In this document: in pieces, positions 1 to 10,648 of the stretch | Position numbering within the stretch: the stretch's first letter is position 1 | How the letters are laid out: the number at the start of each line of letters is the position of its first letter | Assembly (NCBI GenBank): GCA_022647565.1 | Contig: JALCLA010000004.1 | Location: 124,001-188,000 of the forward strand | Reading direction: 5' to 3' | Length of the DNA: 64,000 nucleotides | Source: Chiayiivirga sp. | GTDB taxonomy: Bacteria > Pseudomonadota > Gammaproteobacteria > Xanthomonadales > Xanthomonadaceae | Program-made: the position numbers and the translations under genes | Notes under the pieces: generated by a model | What the model saw: the letters and a program-made list of their open reading frames with translations, nothing else | What the model was told of the DNA's origin: nothing | Database searches by the model: none

Positions 1-58
1 CCAGCAAGATGGCGAGCAGGCTCGGCAGCAGCGCGGAAAGGCAGGCGCGGAGGATCAT
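1..58 (-). CDS. N-terminus of an exported protein (partial, runs off the window)
   Basis: An ATG at 58 on the minus strand opens a reading frame that leaves the window after 19 codons. The visible residues read MILRACLSALLPSLLAILL: a positive charge at residue 4 followed by an uninterrupted hydrophobic run, which is the shape of a signal peptide or membrane anchor. The gene is divergent from the thiolase at 269. Nothing more can be said about its function; other ATGs upstream cannot be excluded. Confidence 0.45.
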   Translation of the reverse strand, partial: MILRACLSALLPSLLAILL

Positions 59-196
59 CGGCGCAGGCTATCAGCCCGACGCCGGCGCGGCATCCGCCAG
101 CGCTTGGCCGATGCCACCTCCGGCCTTTGGTACGGTTTGCGGCACCGCAACAACGCGGCGCATAATCGAGCGATCCCGGCCAGCGCGCCGGCCTGA

Positions 197-247
197 GGGT
201 CTGTTGGCAATTCCGAACCGGGTCGGTTCGGACATGCCAGCAGACCC
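197..247. repeat. 51-nt near-perfect inverted repeat in the divergent leader
   Basis: Arms at 197-219 and 225-247 pair over 19 of 23 positions around a 5-nt loop (GGGTC). The inner arms CCGAACC/GGTTCGG and the outer arms GGGTCTG/CAGACCC are perfect. It ends 21 bases before the thiolase start codon and has no T-run after it, so it is more likely a 5'-leader hairpin, operator or small palindromic element than a terminator. Confidence 0.6.
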
Positions 248-268
248 ATTACGCTGCGGAGCATTCCC

Positions 269-1444
269 ATGTCGGACGTCGTCATCGCAGGCGCCAAGCG
301 CACTGCCATCGGTTCCTTCCTCGGCCAGTTCACCGGCGTGCCGACACCCACGCTCGGTGCCGCCGCGATACGTGCCGCACTCGAACACGCCGGCGTCGCC
401 GCCGACCAGGTCTCGGAAACCATCATGGGCTGCGTGCTGCCGGCGGGACTGGGACAGGCCCCGGCACGGCAAGCCAGCCTCGCAAGCGGAATTCCTCCGC
501 ACGCAGGTTGCACGACCATCAACAAGGTCTGTGGCTCGGGCATGAAGGCGATCATGCTGGGGCACGATGCGATCAAGGCCGGCTCGGCCAGGATCGTGGT
601 TGCGGGCGGCATGGAATCGATGACCAATGCGCCGCACCTGCTCAACGGCTCGCGCACCGGCATCCGCTACGGCGCGGCCGAGTTCATCGATCACATGGCC
701 TGGGATGGCCTGACCAATCCCTACGACAAGCAGGCCATGGGCGTGTTCGGCGAACTGTGCGCGGAGAAGTTCCAGTTCACGCGCGAACAGCAGGATGCGT
801 TTGCAATCGAATCGGTCAAGCGCTCGCAAGCCGCGCAACAGTCGGGCGCGTTCAAGGCCGAGATCGTTCCGGTCACGGTGAGCGGCCGCAAGGGCGATGT
901 CGTGGTCGATACCGATGAACAACCGGGCAAGAGTGACCTCGGCAAGATCCCCTCGCTCAAGGCGGCGTTCAAGAAGGACGGCACCATCACGGCGGCCAGT
1001 TCATCCAGCATTTCCGATGGCGCTGCAGCGCTGGTGCTGCTCTCGGCCGACGACGCGAAGGCGCGCGGACTGAAGCCGCTGGCGCGCATCGTGGGCCATG
1101 CCTCGCACGCGCATGAACCGGCCTGGTTCACCACCGCCCCGGTCAACGCCATCGACAAGCTGCTCAAGCAGGTCGGCTGGAAGGTGGAGGACGTGGACCT
1201 GTTCGAGGTGAACGAAGCCTTCGCCGTGGTTGCCATGGCGCCGATCAAGGAACTCGGCATCCCGCACGCCAATCTCAACGTGAATGGCGGCGCCTGCGCC
1301 CTCGGCCATCCGATCGGCGCCTCCGGGGCGCGCCTTGTGGTGACCTTGCTGCACGCGCTCCAGGCCCGCGGCGGCAAGCGTGGCGTGGCTTCGCTGTGCA
1401 TCGGCGGCGGCGAGGCCACGGCAATCGCGGTTGAACGCCTGTAA
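269..1444 (+). CDS. acetyl-CoA C-acyltransferase (thiolase)
   Basis: A 391-residue thiolase that makes or cleaves acetoacetyl-CoA or 3-ketoacyl-CoA with CoA in the cytoplasm. The nucleophilic cysteine is Cys88 in NKVCGSGMKA. The second active-site pair is His347 in CALGHPIGASG and Cys377 in CIGGGEA, so all catalytic residues are present and the length matches the family. It lies 0.7 kb upstream of leucine-degradation genes on the same strand, whose final products are acetoacetate and acetyl-CoA, so an acetoacetyl-CoA thiolase role (AtoB/PhaA type) fits. A beta-oxidation 3-ketoacyl-CoA thiolase is the alternative. The start at 269 gives the canonical N-terminus MSDVVIAGAKRTAIG. Confidence 0.93.
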   Translation: MSDVVIAGAKRTAIGSFLGQFTGVPTPTLGAAAIRAALEHAGVAADQVSETIMGCVLPAGLGQAPARQASLASGIPPHAGCTTINKVCGSGMKAIMLGHDAIKAGSARIVVAGGMESMTNAPHLLNGSRTGIRYGAAEFIDHMAWDGLTNPYDKQAMGVFGELCAEKFQFTREQQDAFAIESVKRSQAAQQSGAFKAEIVPVTVSGRKGDVVVDTDEQPGKSDLGKIPSLKAAFKKDGTITAASSSSISDGAAALVLLSADDAKARGLKPLARIVGHASHAHEPAWFTTAPVNAIDKLLKQVGWKVEDVDLFEVNEAFAVVAMAPIKELGIPHANLNVNGGACALGHPIGASGARLVVTLLHALQARGGKRGVASLCIGGGEATAIAVERL

Positions 1445-1453
1445 CCCTGCCGC

Positions 1454-1508
1454 TTGACACTGGACAAAGCTAGCGGATGATTGCACCCGCCGCGCCGGTC
1501 CCGGCGCG
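1454..1508 (+). promoter_or_regulatory. sigma70-like promoter and leader hairpin of the Ala-rich lipoprotein
   Basis: A consensus -35 box TTGACA at 1454-1459 is followed after 16 bases by GATGAT (1476-1481, 4 of 6 matches to TATAAT). Downstream, CGCGCCGG (1491-1498) and CCGGCGCG (1501-1508) form a perfect 8-bp stem in the leader, before the start codon at 1539. This suggests the lipoprotein is transcribed on its own, separately from the thiolase. Confidence 0.5.
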
Positions 1509-1538
1509 AGAGCCACCCCCCTTACGAGGAAGACCGTT

Positions 1539-1982
1539 ATGTCGCTGAACAAGACTTTGCTGGCCGCCGCCTTGGGCTTGACCTTGGCTGCCTGCTCGCA
1601 GCAGCAGGAACAGGCCCAGCAGAAGGCCGAAGAAGCCGCTGCCGCCACCCAGCAGGCGGCGCAGGACGCCAGCGCTGCGGTTTCCGAAGCAGCCACCACG
1701 GCCGCTGAGGCCACCCAGGATGCCGCCGCGGCCACGGCCGATGCCGCCGCCGCCGCAACCGATGCCGCTGGCCAAGCCGTGGACACGGCCGCTGCCGTTG
1801 CCGGCGACGCGGTCGACCAGGCCACCGATGCCGCGAAAGACGCTGCAGCAGCCACGGCCGACGCTGCGGGCCAGGCTGTCGACGCCGCCAAGGACGCGGG
1901 TGCCGAAGCGGTGAACGAAGCCGCCGAGAAGGTTGATGCGGCCGTCACGACGGAAGCCGAAAAGAAGGAAGGCGACCAGTAA
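1539..1982 (+). CDS. alanine-rich repetitive lipoprotein
   Basis: A 147-residue predicted lipoprotein. A short signal peptide ends in the lipobox LAAC, with Cys19 as the likely lipidated residue. The mature part is about half alanine with regularly spaced Asp, Thr, Gln and Lys, and repeats imperfect blocks such as [17 protein letters not shown]. This spacing predicts one long amphipathic helix resembling 11-residue LEA-like or apolipoprotein-like repeats. The C-terminus is charged (EAEKKEGDQ). It has its own promoter and a strong terminator, so it is probably a small abundant envelope protein. No enzymatic motif is visible and the function is unknown. Confidence 0.8.
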   Translation: MSLNKTLLAAALGLTLAACSQQQEQAQQKAEEAAAATQQAAQDASAAVSEAATTAAEATQDAAAATADAAAAATDAAGQAVDTAAAVAGDAVDQATDAAKDAAAATADAAGQAVDAAKDAGAEAVNEAAEKVDAAVTTEAEKKEGDQ

Positions 1983-2004
1983 TTCCGGTCTCCCCGTGGT
2001 CACG

Positions 2005-2035
2005 GAAGGCGCGCTTCGGCGCGCCTTCTGTTTTT
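2005..2035 (+). terminator. intrinsic terminator with UUCG tetraloop
   Basis: A perfect 10-bp stem, GAAGGCGCGC (2005-2014) and GCGCGCCTTC (2019-2028), closes a C(UUCG)G tetraloop and is followed by TGTTTTT. It lies 22 bases after the lipoprotein stop codon. Confidence 0.95.
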
Positions 2036-2115
2036 CCGGCCCACCTCACCGCCACCAGAGGCACCGCGACGGCATCCGGCCTGCTCGGCGCGCCTTCCCC
2101 GTCACGGCTTGCCGC

Positions 2116-2121
2116 TACAAT
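2116..2121 (+). promoter_or_regulatory. probable -10 box of the liu operon
   Basis: TACAAT at 2116-2121 in the context GCTACAATCGCGG lies 28 bases before the liuB start codon. A matching -35 is not obvious. Similar TACAAT, TAGAAT or TAAAAT boxes followed by GC-rich bases precede several other genes here (15791 SDR, 23454 purT, 51235 acnD), so this may be the local promoter style. Confidence 0.35.
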
Positions 2122-2149
2122 CGCGGCTCTCCCGCACAGACGCCGCCAC

Positions 2150-3758
2150 ATGCCGGTCATCGCCTCCCAGATCGACACGCGCTCGCCCGAATTCCTCGAG
2201 AACCGCGCCCATCTGCAAGGCCTGGTGGATGAACTGCAGCAGCGCCTGGCGCGCGTGGCGCAGGGCGGCGGCGAGAAGGCGCGGGCCCGCCACACCGAGC
2301 GCGGCAAGCTGTTGCCGCGCGAACGCATCGCGGCCCTGCTCGACCCGGGCTCGCCTTTCCTGGAACTCGCCCCGCTAGCCGCCGAAGGCATGTACGACGA
2401 TGCGGCGCCTGGCGCCGGGATGATTGCCGGCATCGGCCGGGTTGCCGGCATCGAGGTGGTGATCGTTGCCAACGACGCCACGGTGAAGGGCGGCACCTAC
2501 TTCCCGATGACGGTGAAGAAGCACCTGCGTGCGCAGGAAGTGGCACGCGAGAATCGCCTGCCCTGCATCTATCTGGTCGACTCCGGCGGCGCCTTCCTGC
2601 CGCTGCAGGACGAGGTGTTCCCGGACCGCGAGCACTTCGGGCGCATCTTCTACAACCAGGCGCGACTGAGCGCCCAGAACATCCCGCAGATCGCCGTGGT
2701 GATGGGATCGTGCACCGCTGGCGGTGCCTACGTGCCGGCGATGTGCGACGAATCGGTCATCGTGAAGGAACAGGGCACCATCTTCCTCGGCGGCCCGCCG
2801 CTGGTGAAGGCCGCCACCGGCGAGGTGGTGGATGCCGAGGCCCTGGGCGGCGCCGAGGTTCACACCGCCATTTCCGGCGTGGCCGATCACTTCGCCGAGG
2901 ATGATCGCCACGCCCTCGGCATCGCGCGCGAGATCGTGGCGCACCTCAACCGGCGCAAGCCCATGCCGGTGGCGGTGCGCGATCCGATCGCCCCGCGCTA
3001 CGCCGCCGACGAACTGTACGGGATCATCCCGAAAGACACGCGCCGCCCGTTCGACATCCGCGAGGTGATCGCGCGCGTGGCCGACGGCAGCGAGCTGCAG
3101 GAGTTCAAGGCGCGCTACGGCAAGACCCTGGTCACCGGCTTTGCGCACATCCACGGCTATCCGGTAGGCATCGTCGCCAACAACGGCATCCTGTTCGGCG
3201 AGAGCGCGCTCAAGGGCGCGCATTTCATCGAACTGTGCAACCAGCGCAACATCCCGCTGGTGTTCCTGCAGAACATCACCGGCTTCATGGTGGGTCGCAA
3301 GTACGAACACGGTGGCATCGCCAAGGACGGCGCCAAGATGGTCACCGCGGTGGCGTGCTCGCACGTGCCGAAGTTCACCGTCGTGATCGGCGGCAGCTTC
3401 GGTGCGGGCAACTACGCCATGTGCGGTCGTGCCTATGGCGCACGCTTCCTCTGGATGTGGCCGAACGCGCGCATCAGCGTCATGGGCGGCGAGCAGGCCG
3501 CCAGCCGTGCTTGCGACGGTGAAGCGCGACGGCCTCGAAGCCGCGGGAGCGTCCTGGAGCGCGGCCGAGGAAGACGCGTTCAAGGCGCCGATCCGCGAGC
3601 AGTACGAGCGCCAGGGTCACCCCTACTACGCCAGCGCCCGCCTCTGGGACGACGGCATCATCGATCCGGCCGACACCCGCCGGGTGCTCGGACTCGCCCT
3701 TTCCGCCAGCCTCAACGCGCCGATCGAACCATCGAACTTCGGCGTGTTCCGCATGTAG
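2150..3758 (+). pseudogene. liuB: methylcrotonoyl-CoA carboxylase beta chain, frameshifted
   Basis: This encodes the carboxyltransferase subunit of 3-methylcrotonyl-CoA carboxylase, which transfers CO2 from biotin on LiuD to methylcrotonyl-CoA in leucine breakdown. The first frame (2150 to about 3505) carries the family sequence through [12 protein letters not shown] and [17 protein letters not shown] to MGGEQAAS. It then turns into low-complexity Arg/Gly sequence. The expected continuation (VLATVKRDG to PSNFGVFRM, stop 3756-3758) is intact in the next frame from 3507. One surplus C at 3505-3506 explains this. Removing it gives 535 residues, the usual length of this subunit. Uncorrected, translation would run to 3844 and overlap liuC. 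The cause is either a sequencing or assembly error or a recent inactivating mutation; the downstream part shows no further decay. Confidence 0.9.
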
Positions 3759-3779
3759 TTCATCGACAGGCACCCACGC

Positions 3780-4574
3780 ATGGCCTCATCGCTCAAGATC
3801 ACCCGCAAGGAGGGCATCGGTCGCGTCGCGCTCGCGCGCCCTGACGTGCACAACGCCTTCGACGACCGCCTGATCGTCGAACTCACCGAGGCCTTGCGCG
3901 CGCTGGAAGACGACAGCCGGGTGCGGATCGTGGTGCTCACCGGCGAAGGCGCATCGTTCTCTGCCGGCGCGGACCTCGGCTGGATGCGACGCATGGCGCA
4001 GGCCAGCGAGAAGGAGAACCGCAAGGATGCGCGCCAGCTCGCCAAGCTGATGCGCACCCTCGACCACCTCGACAAACCCACCATCGCACGGGTGAATGGG
4101 GCCGCGTTCGGTGGTGGTGTCGGCCTGATCGCCTGCTGCGACATCGCGATCGGGGTGGAAGGCGCCCGCTTCGGCCTCACCGAAGCCCGGCTTGGCCTGG
4201 TGCCCGCCGTGATCTCGCCTTATGTGATCGACGCCATCGGCGCGCGCCAGGCGCGCCACCGCTTCCTGACCGCCGAAATCTTCGATGCCGCGGAAGCCAT
4301 GCGCATCGGTTTGCTGCACCGTTGCGTGCCGGAGAAGCAGCTCGACGCTGCCGTCCAGGTGGAGATCGAGCGCCTGCGCGCGGTCGGGCCGGTGGCGGTG
4401 ATGGAGGCCAAGCGCCTCGTGCACCGCATCTCCAAGCCTGACGCCAAGACCCGGCGCAGCGTGGACGAGGAGAATGCCGACCTGATCGCACGCCTGCGCG
4501 TCTCCGCCGAGGGCCAGGAAGGTCTCAATGCCTTCCTCGGCAAGCGTCGCCCGAACTGGGCCGGCAAGGCCTGA
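3780..4574 (+). CDS. liuC: methylglutaconyl-CoA hydratase (enoyl-CoA hydratase family)
   Basis: A 264-residue crotonase-fold enzyme. Between the two carboxylase subunit genes it is best read as the hydratase that converts 3-methylglutaconyl-CoA to HMG-CoA. Oxyanion-hole segments are visible as [12 protein letters not shown] and [16 protein letters not shown], and the acidic catalytic segment as [17 protein letters not shown]. It starts 21 bases after the corrected end of liuB and stops 4 bases before liuD, so it is translated in the same operon. Family membership is certain. The precise substrate rests on operon context. Confidence 0.92.
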   Translation: MASSLKITRKEGIGRVALARPDVHNAFDDRLIVELTEALRALEDDSRVRIVVLTGEGASFSAGADLGWMRRMAQASEKENRKDARQLAKLMRTLDHLDKPTIARVNGAAFGGGVGLIACCDIAIGVEGARFGLTEARLGLVPAVISPYVIDAIGARQARHRFLTAEIFDAAEAMRIGLLHRCVPEKQLDAAVQVEIERLRAVGPVAVMEAKRLVHRISKPDAKTRRSVDEENADLIARLRVSAEGQEGLNAFLGKRRPNWAGKA

Positions 4575-4578
4575 TGCG

Positions 4579-6587
<2,009 letters not shown>

Positions 6588-6591
<4 letters not shown>

Positions 6592-7196
6592 ACGCCGTAC
6601 GCCTGCTGCGACGCATCGTCGTCATGATGATCCTGCTGTCCGCGTTGTGCGGGTGCCAGCGCACCCTGTTCGAGAGCGCACCAGCCGCCGCGGCGGCGTG
6701 CGATCCAGCGCTGGTCGGGCGCTGGTTGTCCCTGGGCGAACGCAAGGACGAGACTGGCGAACTGGAAGCCCTGGTCGATGCCAGATGCGGCCTGGTGGTG
6801 ACCGAGCACGAACGTGACGGGGACAAACGCTCCGATGCCACCCTCCTGCGCAACGTGCATAGTGGTGGCGTGAAATACCTCTGGGTGGACGCGGCCTGGG
6901 CCAATCGCAGCTTCGAGGTCGACCCCACCCTGCTCGACCGCTCCGGCGACATCTACCTGTTCGCCTATCGGTTGCGCCGCGACACCCTGGAACTGGCGGC
7001 ACCGCCGCATCGCGCACTGGCGCATCGCGTACTCGACAAGGACATCCCGGGCGAGGTGCTGATGCAGGGTGACGATCTGGCCGTGCGCGTGGCAGGCGAC
7101 AGTGCCGCGCTGCGCAAGATCCTGGCCACGCACCGCCTGTTCCATTTCGAGCAGCCGTTGCGCTTCCGTCGCGCCAAGGCAGACGAGGCACCATGA
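6588..7196 (+). CDS. orphan lipoprotein-like protein inside the liu operon
   Basis: A 202-residue protein of unknown function. It begins with a basic, hydrophobic leader (RLLRRIVVMMILLSALCGC) whose Cys23 could be lipidated, although Cys21 at the -2 position makes the lipobox atypical. The mature part is mixed alpha/beta with an early Cys and GRWLSLGERKD; no catalytic motif is evident. It overlaps liuD and liuE by 4 bp each, so it is translationally coupled to leucine catabolism despite being predicted to leave the cytoplasm. I do not recognise the family. Confidence 0.75.
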
Positions 7197-8098
7197 GCGA
7201 GTTCGTGCGACTGGTCGAAGTCGGGGCGCGCGACGGCCTGCAGAACGAGAAGGCCGTGGTTCCGGCGGCGACCAAGATCAAGCTGATCGACCGACTGTCC
7301 GCCACCGGCCTTTCCAGCATCGAAGCCACCAGCTTCGTCAGCCCGAAGTGGGTGCCGCAACTGGCCGACGCGGCGGAAGTCTATGCCGGCATCGCCAGGC
7401 GCAAGGGCGTGTCCTACCCGGTGCTGGTGCCGAACGAGCAAGGCTACGAACGCGCCCGCGCCGTCGGCGTAACCGAGATCGCGGTATTCGGCGCCGCCTC
7501 GGAAGCCTTCAGCCGCCGCAACATCAACGCCAGCATCGACGAGTCGATCGCGCGCTTCGAGCCGGTGTTGACGCGCGCCAGGACCGATGGCGTGCGCGTG
7601 CGCGGCTATGTCTCCACGGTGCTGGGATGCCCGTACCAGGGCGATGTGCCATTGTCCGATGTGGTACGCGTGGCAGCGCGCCTGCACGCGATGGGCTGCT
7701 ACGAAGTCTCGCTCGGCGACACCATCGGCGCCGGCACGCCGAAGGCGGCCCGCACCATGCTGCGGGCCGTCGCGGACGTCATTCCGATGGCCGCGCTTGC
7801 GGTGCATTTCCACGACACCCGAGGCCAGGCACTCGCCAACGTCCTGGCCTGCCTGGAGGAAGGCGTGCGCGTGGTCGATGCCGCTGTTGCCGGCACCGGT
7901 GGCTGCCCTTATGCCCAGGGCGCCAGCGGCAATGTCGCGAGCGAAGACGTGGTTTTCATGCTGCATGGACTCGGCTTCGATACTGGCGTCGACCTGGCGG
8001 CGCTGATCGACACCGGCCGCTGGCTGAGCCAGCAGCTGGGGCGTGGCAACGGCTCCAAACTCGGCCTGGCGGGATTGCTCCAGCCGACACGCGATTGA
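7193..8098 (+). CDS. liuE: hydroxymethylglutaryl-CoA lyase
   Basis: A 301-residue TIM-barrel lyase that splits HMG-CoA into acetoacetate and acetyl-CoA, the last step of leucine degradation. The metal and substrate residues sit in EVGARDGLQNE near the N-terminus and VHFHDTRGQALAN. The flexible catalytic loop is AGTGGCPYAQGASGNVASED, holding the active-site Cys; the usual Leu of GLGGCP is Thr here. With liuB, liuC and liuD it completes the conversion of methylcrotonyl-CoA to acetoacetate. liuA (isovaleryl-CoA dehydrogenase) is not in the window. Confidence 0.95.
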   Translation: MSEFVRLVEVGARDGLQNEKAVVPAATKIKLIDRLSATGLSSIEATSFVSPKWVPQLADAAEVYAGIARRKGVSYPVLVPNEQGYERARAVGVTEIAVFGAASEAFSRRNINASIDESIARFEPVLTRARTDGVRVRGYVSTVLGCPYQGDVPLSDVVRVAARLHAMGCYEVSLGDTIGAGTPKAARTMLRAVADVIPMAALAVHFHDTRGQALANVLACLEEGVRVVDAAVAGTGGCPYAQGASGNVASEDVVFMLHGLGFDTGVDLAALIDTGRWLSQQLGRGNGSKLGLAGLLQPTRD

Positions 8099-8108
8099 CG
8101 ACGCCGCG

Positions 8109-10208
8109 ATGACCTCGATCGAGGAAATCGAAGCCTGGGTCCGGGCCGGGCGACACCAGGCCGCCTTCGAGGCGGCAGGTCGCCTGCTCGATGCCGAGCC
8201 GCACGATGCGCGCGCCCTGATCGTCCGGGCCAACACCGCCAATGCCCTGGGCCGTCACGAGGCCCTGATCGAGTCGCTCGAGCGCCTGGTGCAGCGCCAC
8301 CCCTTGCACCCCGCGTTCTGCCGATCGCTCGCCACTGCCATCAACAATCGTGGCAGTCGGCGGCGCGCGGCCCAGGATCCGGGAGCCGCGTTGGGCGACT
8401 TCCGCCGCGCCATCGACCTCGATCCACGCCACGCGCAAGCCTGGTTCAATCTCGGCCTGTCGGCTCGCGACCTCGGCCAGCATGCCGACGCCGCCGTCGC
8501 CTTTACCCGTCATCTCGAACTGCATCCCGACGACCGCGACGCGCAACTCTTGCTGGCCGGCAGCCAGACGCCGGAGTCGGCCGGCCGCTATCTCGATGGA
8601 CTCGCCGCCGAGACGCGAGCGCGTTTCGACCCCGGCTGGCTGGCCCAGACCGCGAGCCGCGCCGGCCGCATCGACGCGACGGTGGAGGCACTCGACGCCC
8701 TTGCCGTCGGGCATGACTTGACCGCCGCCACCGAAGCCATCACCCAGCTGCGACTGCGCGGTGCCGCCGAGGCCGCGCGGCGCGGCGCCGAACGCGTGCT
8801 CGACGTTGCGCGTGCGTCCTCGCAGACCGCCTTGCGCGCGGAGCTGGTCGCGGCGCTGGCCCTGCCCGCGATCTATCGCAGCCGGGACGACATGCACGAA
8901 TGGCGCCAGCGCTACGTCGCGGGGCTCGATCGGCTCGAAGCCGAGTGGACCCCGACGCGCCTCGCCACACTGCAAGGCCCACTGCGGCAACTCGCGCACA
9001 GCAATTTTCTGCTGGCCTACCAGGGCCAGGACGATCGCGAACTTCAATCCCGCTTTGCGCGTCTGGTCGAACGTGCGGCACGCGTGCTGCAACCGGCCCT
9101 GTGCGAACCGCCCGATCCGATCCGGCGCAGCGGCCGCGTCGGCCTGGTCTCGTCGAGCTGGCGCAACTGCACCGTCGGGTCGTATTTCGGTTCGTGGATC
9201 GGATGGCTGCGTGCCGCCGGGCATGAGGTCCGCTTGTATCAGATCGGACCACAGCGCGATGCCATGACCGAACAGCTTGCGGCCAGCGCGACACACTATC
9301 GCTACTTCGAGGACTCGATCGAGGCCATCGCGCAGGCCCTTCGCGACGACGACCTCGATCTGCTCATCTACCCCGAACTGGGCATGGACGCGCGCCTGAC
9401 GCCATTGGCCGCCTTGCGCCTGGCGCGGCATCAGGCGCTGGGTTGGGGACACCCGGTGACCAGCGGTTTCTCCGGCTTCGACGATTACCTCAGCTGTGCC
9501 GAGATGGAACCGCCCGACGCCGCCTCGCACTATGGCGAGCGACTGATCGCCTTGCCGCGGCTGGGCGTCGATTACCGGCGTCCTGCCCTGCCTGACATTG
9601 GCGCAGACCTGCCGGCCGGGATCGATCCGTCCCGACCGCGCGTGCTGGTGCCGCAATCGCTGTTCAAGCTGCATCCGGAAGGCGATGCCGTGATGGCGCG
9701 GATTGCGCGCGAATTGCCGAACGTGCAGTTCGTGCTGTTCGAACCGGAACACGCCGAATGGAAGCAGGCCTTTGTCGAGCGGCTGTCGAATGCTTTCCTC
9801 GCCGTCGGGCGCTCGGCCCGGGAACACCTGCAGTTCCAGCCGCTCGGCTCGCGCGAACAGTTCCTGCGGGTCAACCAGGCCTGCGACCTGATGCTGGACA
9901 GCCTGCATTGGTCCGGCGGCAATACCGCCATCGATGCGCTCTGTGCCGGACTGCCGCTAGTGGCTTGCCCGGGCGCGTTGATGCGTGGCCGCCAGAGCCA
10001 CGCCATGCTCAAGCGCCTGTCGCTGGATGCCGAGTTGTCCTGCGCGTCGCCGCTGGCACAAGCCGAACGCTGCATCGAGTTGTTGCACCACCCAGGGCGA
10101 CTTCGCGAACTCTCACGACAGATCCGGGAACGCTTGCCGCAAGTGTTCGACAGCGAACCTGCGCGCCACGCGATGGTGGATTGGGCCGCCCGCACCCTGG
10201 CGAGCTGA
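8109..10208 (+). CDS. TPR protein with O-GlcNAc-transferase-like (GT41) domain
   Basis: A 699-residue protein (start 8109; the frame is open from 8043 but those codons overlap liuE). Residues 1 to about 200 are helical TPR-like repeats (ALGDFRRAIDLDPRHAQAWFNLG). The C-terminal half matches SPINDLY/O-GlcNAc-transferase-type GT41 domains: GLVSSSWRNCTVGSYFG, the histidine segment GWGHPVTSGFSGFDDYLSC, SLFKLHPEGDAV at the nucleotide-binding Lys, and WSGGNTAIDALCAGLPLVACPG. It probably transfers a sugar from a nucleotide sugar to protein; donor and target are unknown. It follows liuE after 10 bases, so it may be read through from the liu operon, but a metabolic link is not evident. Confidence 0.85.
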   Translation: MTSIEEIEAWVRAGRHQAAFEAAGRLLDAEPHDARALIVRANTANALGRHEALIESLERLVQRHPLHPAFCRSLATAINNRGSRRRAAQDPGAALGDFRRAIDLDPRHAQAWFNLGLSARDLGQHADAAVAFTRHLELHPDDRDAQLLLAGSQTPESAGRYLDGLAAETRARFDPGWLAQTASRAGRIDATVEALDALAVGHDLTAATEAITQLRLRGAAEAARRGAERVLDVARASSQTALRAELVAALALPAIYRSRDDMHEWRQRYVAGLDRLEAEWTPTRLATLQGPLRQLAHSNFLLAYQGQDDRELQSRFARLVERAARVLQPALCEPPDPIRRSGRVGLVSSSWRNCTVGSYFGSWIGWLRAAGHEVRLYQIGPQRDAMTEQLAASATHYRYFEDSIEAIAQALRDDDLDLLIYPELGMDARLTPLAALRLARHQALGWGHPVTSGFSGFDDYLSCAEMEPPDAASHYGERLIALPRLGVDYRRPALPDIGADLPAGIDPSRPRVLVPQSLFKLHPEGDAVMARIARELPNVQFVLFEPEHAEWKQAFVERLSNAFLAVGRSAREHLQFQPLGSREQFLRVNQACDLMLDSLHWSGGNTAIDALCAGLPLVACPGALMRGRQSHAMLKRLSLDAELSCASPLAQAERCIELLHHPGRLRELSRQIRERLPQVFDSEPARHAMVDWAARTLAS

Positions 10209-10234
10209 AGTTCGCGTCGCAATGCCACGCGTAC

Positions 10235-10418
10235 GTCGACTTCGGCCGCTTCGCGGCCTGCGCTCAGGATGAGCGGAGTCCGTGGAAGCAGCGCATCGTG
10301 AAGCGTCGCCGCCGAATCCCGCCCGACCCGCACAACGTTGCCGAAACCGGCGCTTCGTGCGCGTCGTCGCTTGATCCCGCTCATCCCGAGCGTAGCGCCA
10401 ACGGCGCGAAGTCGAAGG
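10235..10418. repeat. REP-like inverted repeat pair
   Basis: Two arms of about 42 bases, 10235-10276 and 10377-10418, are imperfect inverted copies built on GTCGACTTCGG...CTCAGGATGAGCGG and CCGCTCATCCCGAG...GAAGTCGAAGG. The left arm holds a perfect 6-bp hairpin (GGCCGC-TTC-GCGGCC, 10244-10258). The layout is that of a paired REP unit. No gene is seen between 10209 and 10482. Confidence 0.6.
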
Positions 10419-10482
10419 ACGCGAGCTGCATTCGAAGACCCGATGCACAGCGGGGTCACGCGATGCCGGCAGGGCCAGACCG

Positions 10483-10648
10483 CTAGTGTGGTGTCCCGCA
10501 AGTAACGCAAAGAAATTCCGGATGGGTTTCGCTGCGAGACCAGGCGCGAGGAGGAGGCATAGCCTACGCTATGGCGACGACGAGCAACGCAGTATCGCGG
10601 CGAAAGACGCCGGAATTATTTGATGGTACTTGCGGGACACCACACTAG
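10483..10648. mobile_element. 166-bp MITE-like palindromic element with perfect 22-bp terminal repeats
   Basis: The ends 10483-10504 and 10627-10648 are perfect 22-bp inverted repeats (outer sequence CTAGTGTGGTGTCCCGC). The interior also folds back: AATTCCGG near 10515 pairs with CCGGAATT near 10610, then TTTCGC with GCGAAA, with a small palindrome at the centre. No coding capacity is seen. The shape is that of a non-autonomous miniature inverted-repeat element. Its right end supplies the stop codon of the response regulator gene. Confidence 0.8.

Noticed and set aside
3490..3520. Programmed frameshifting in liuB
   Set aside because: No slippery heptamer, stimulatory hairpin or biological precedent in this family; a simple extra C fits better.
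2102..3583. Minus-strand frames opposite liuB, including a 402-codon one
   Set aside because: Antisense shadows of the carboxyltransferase gene with no motifs and no ribosome sites.
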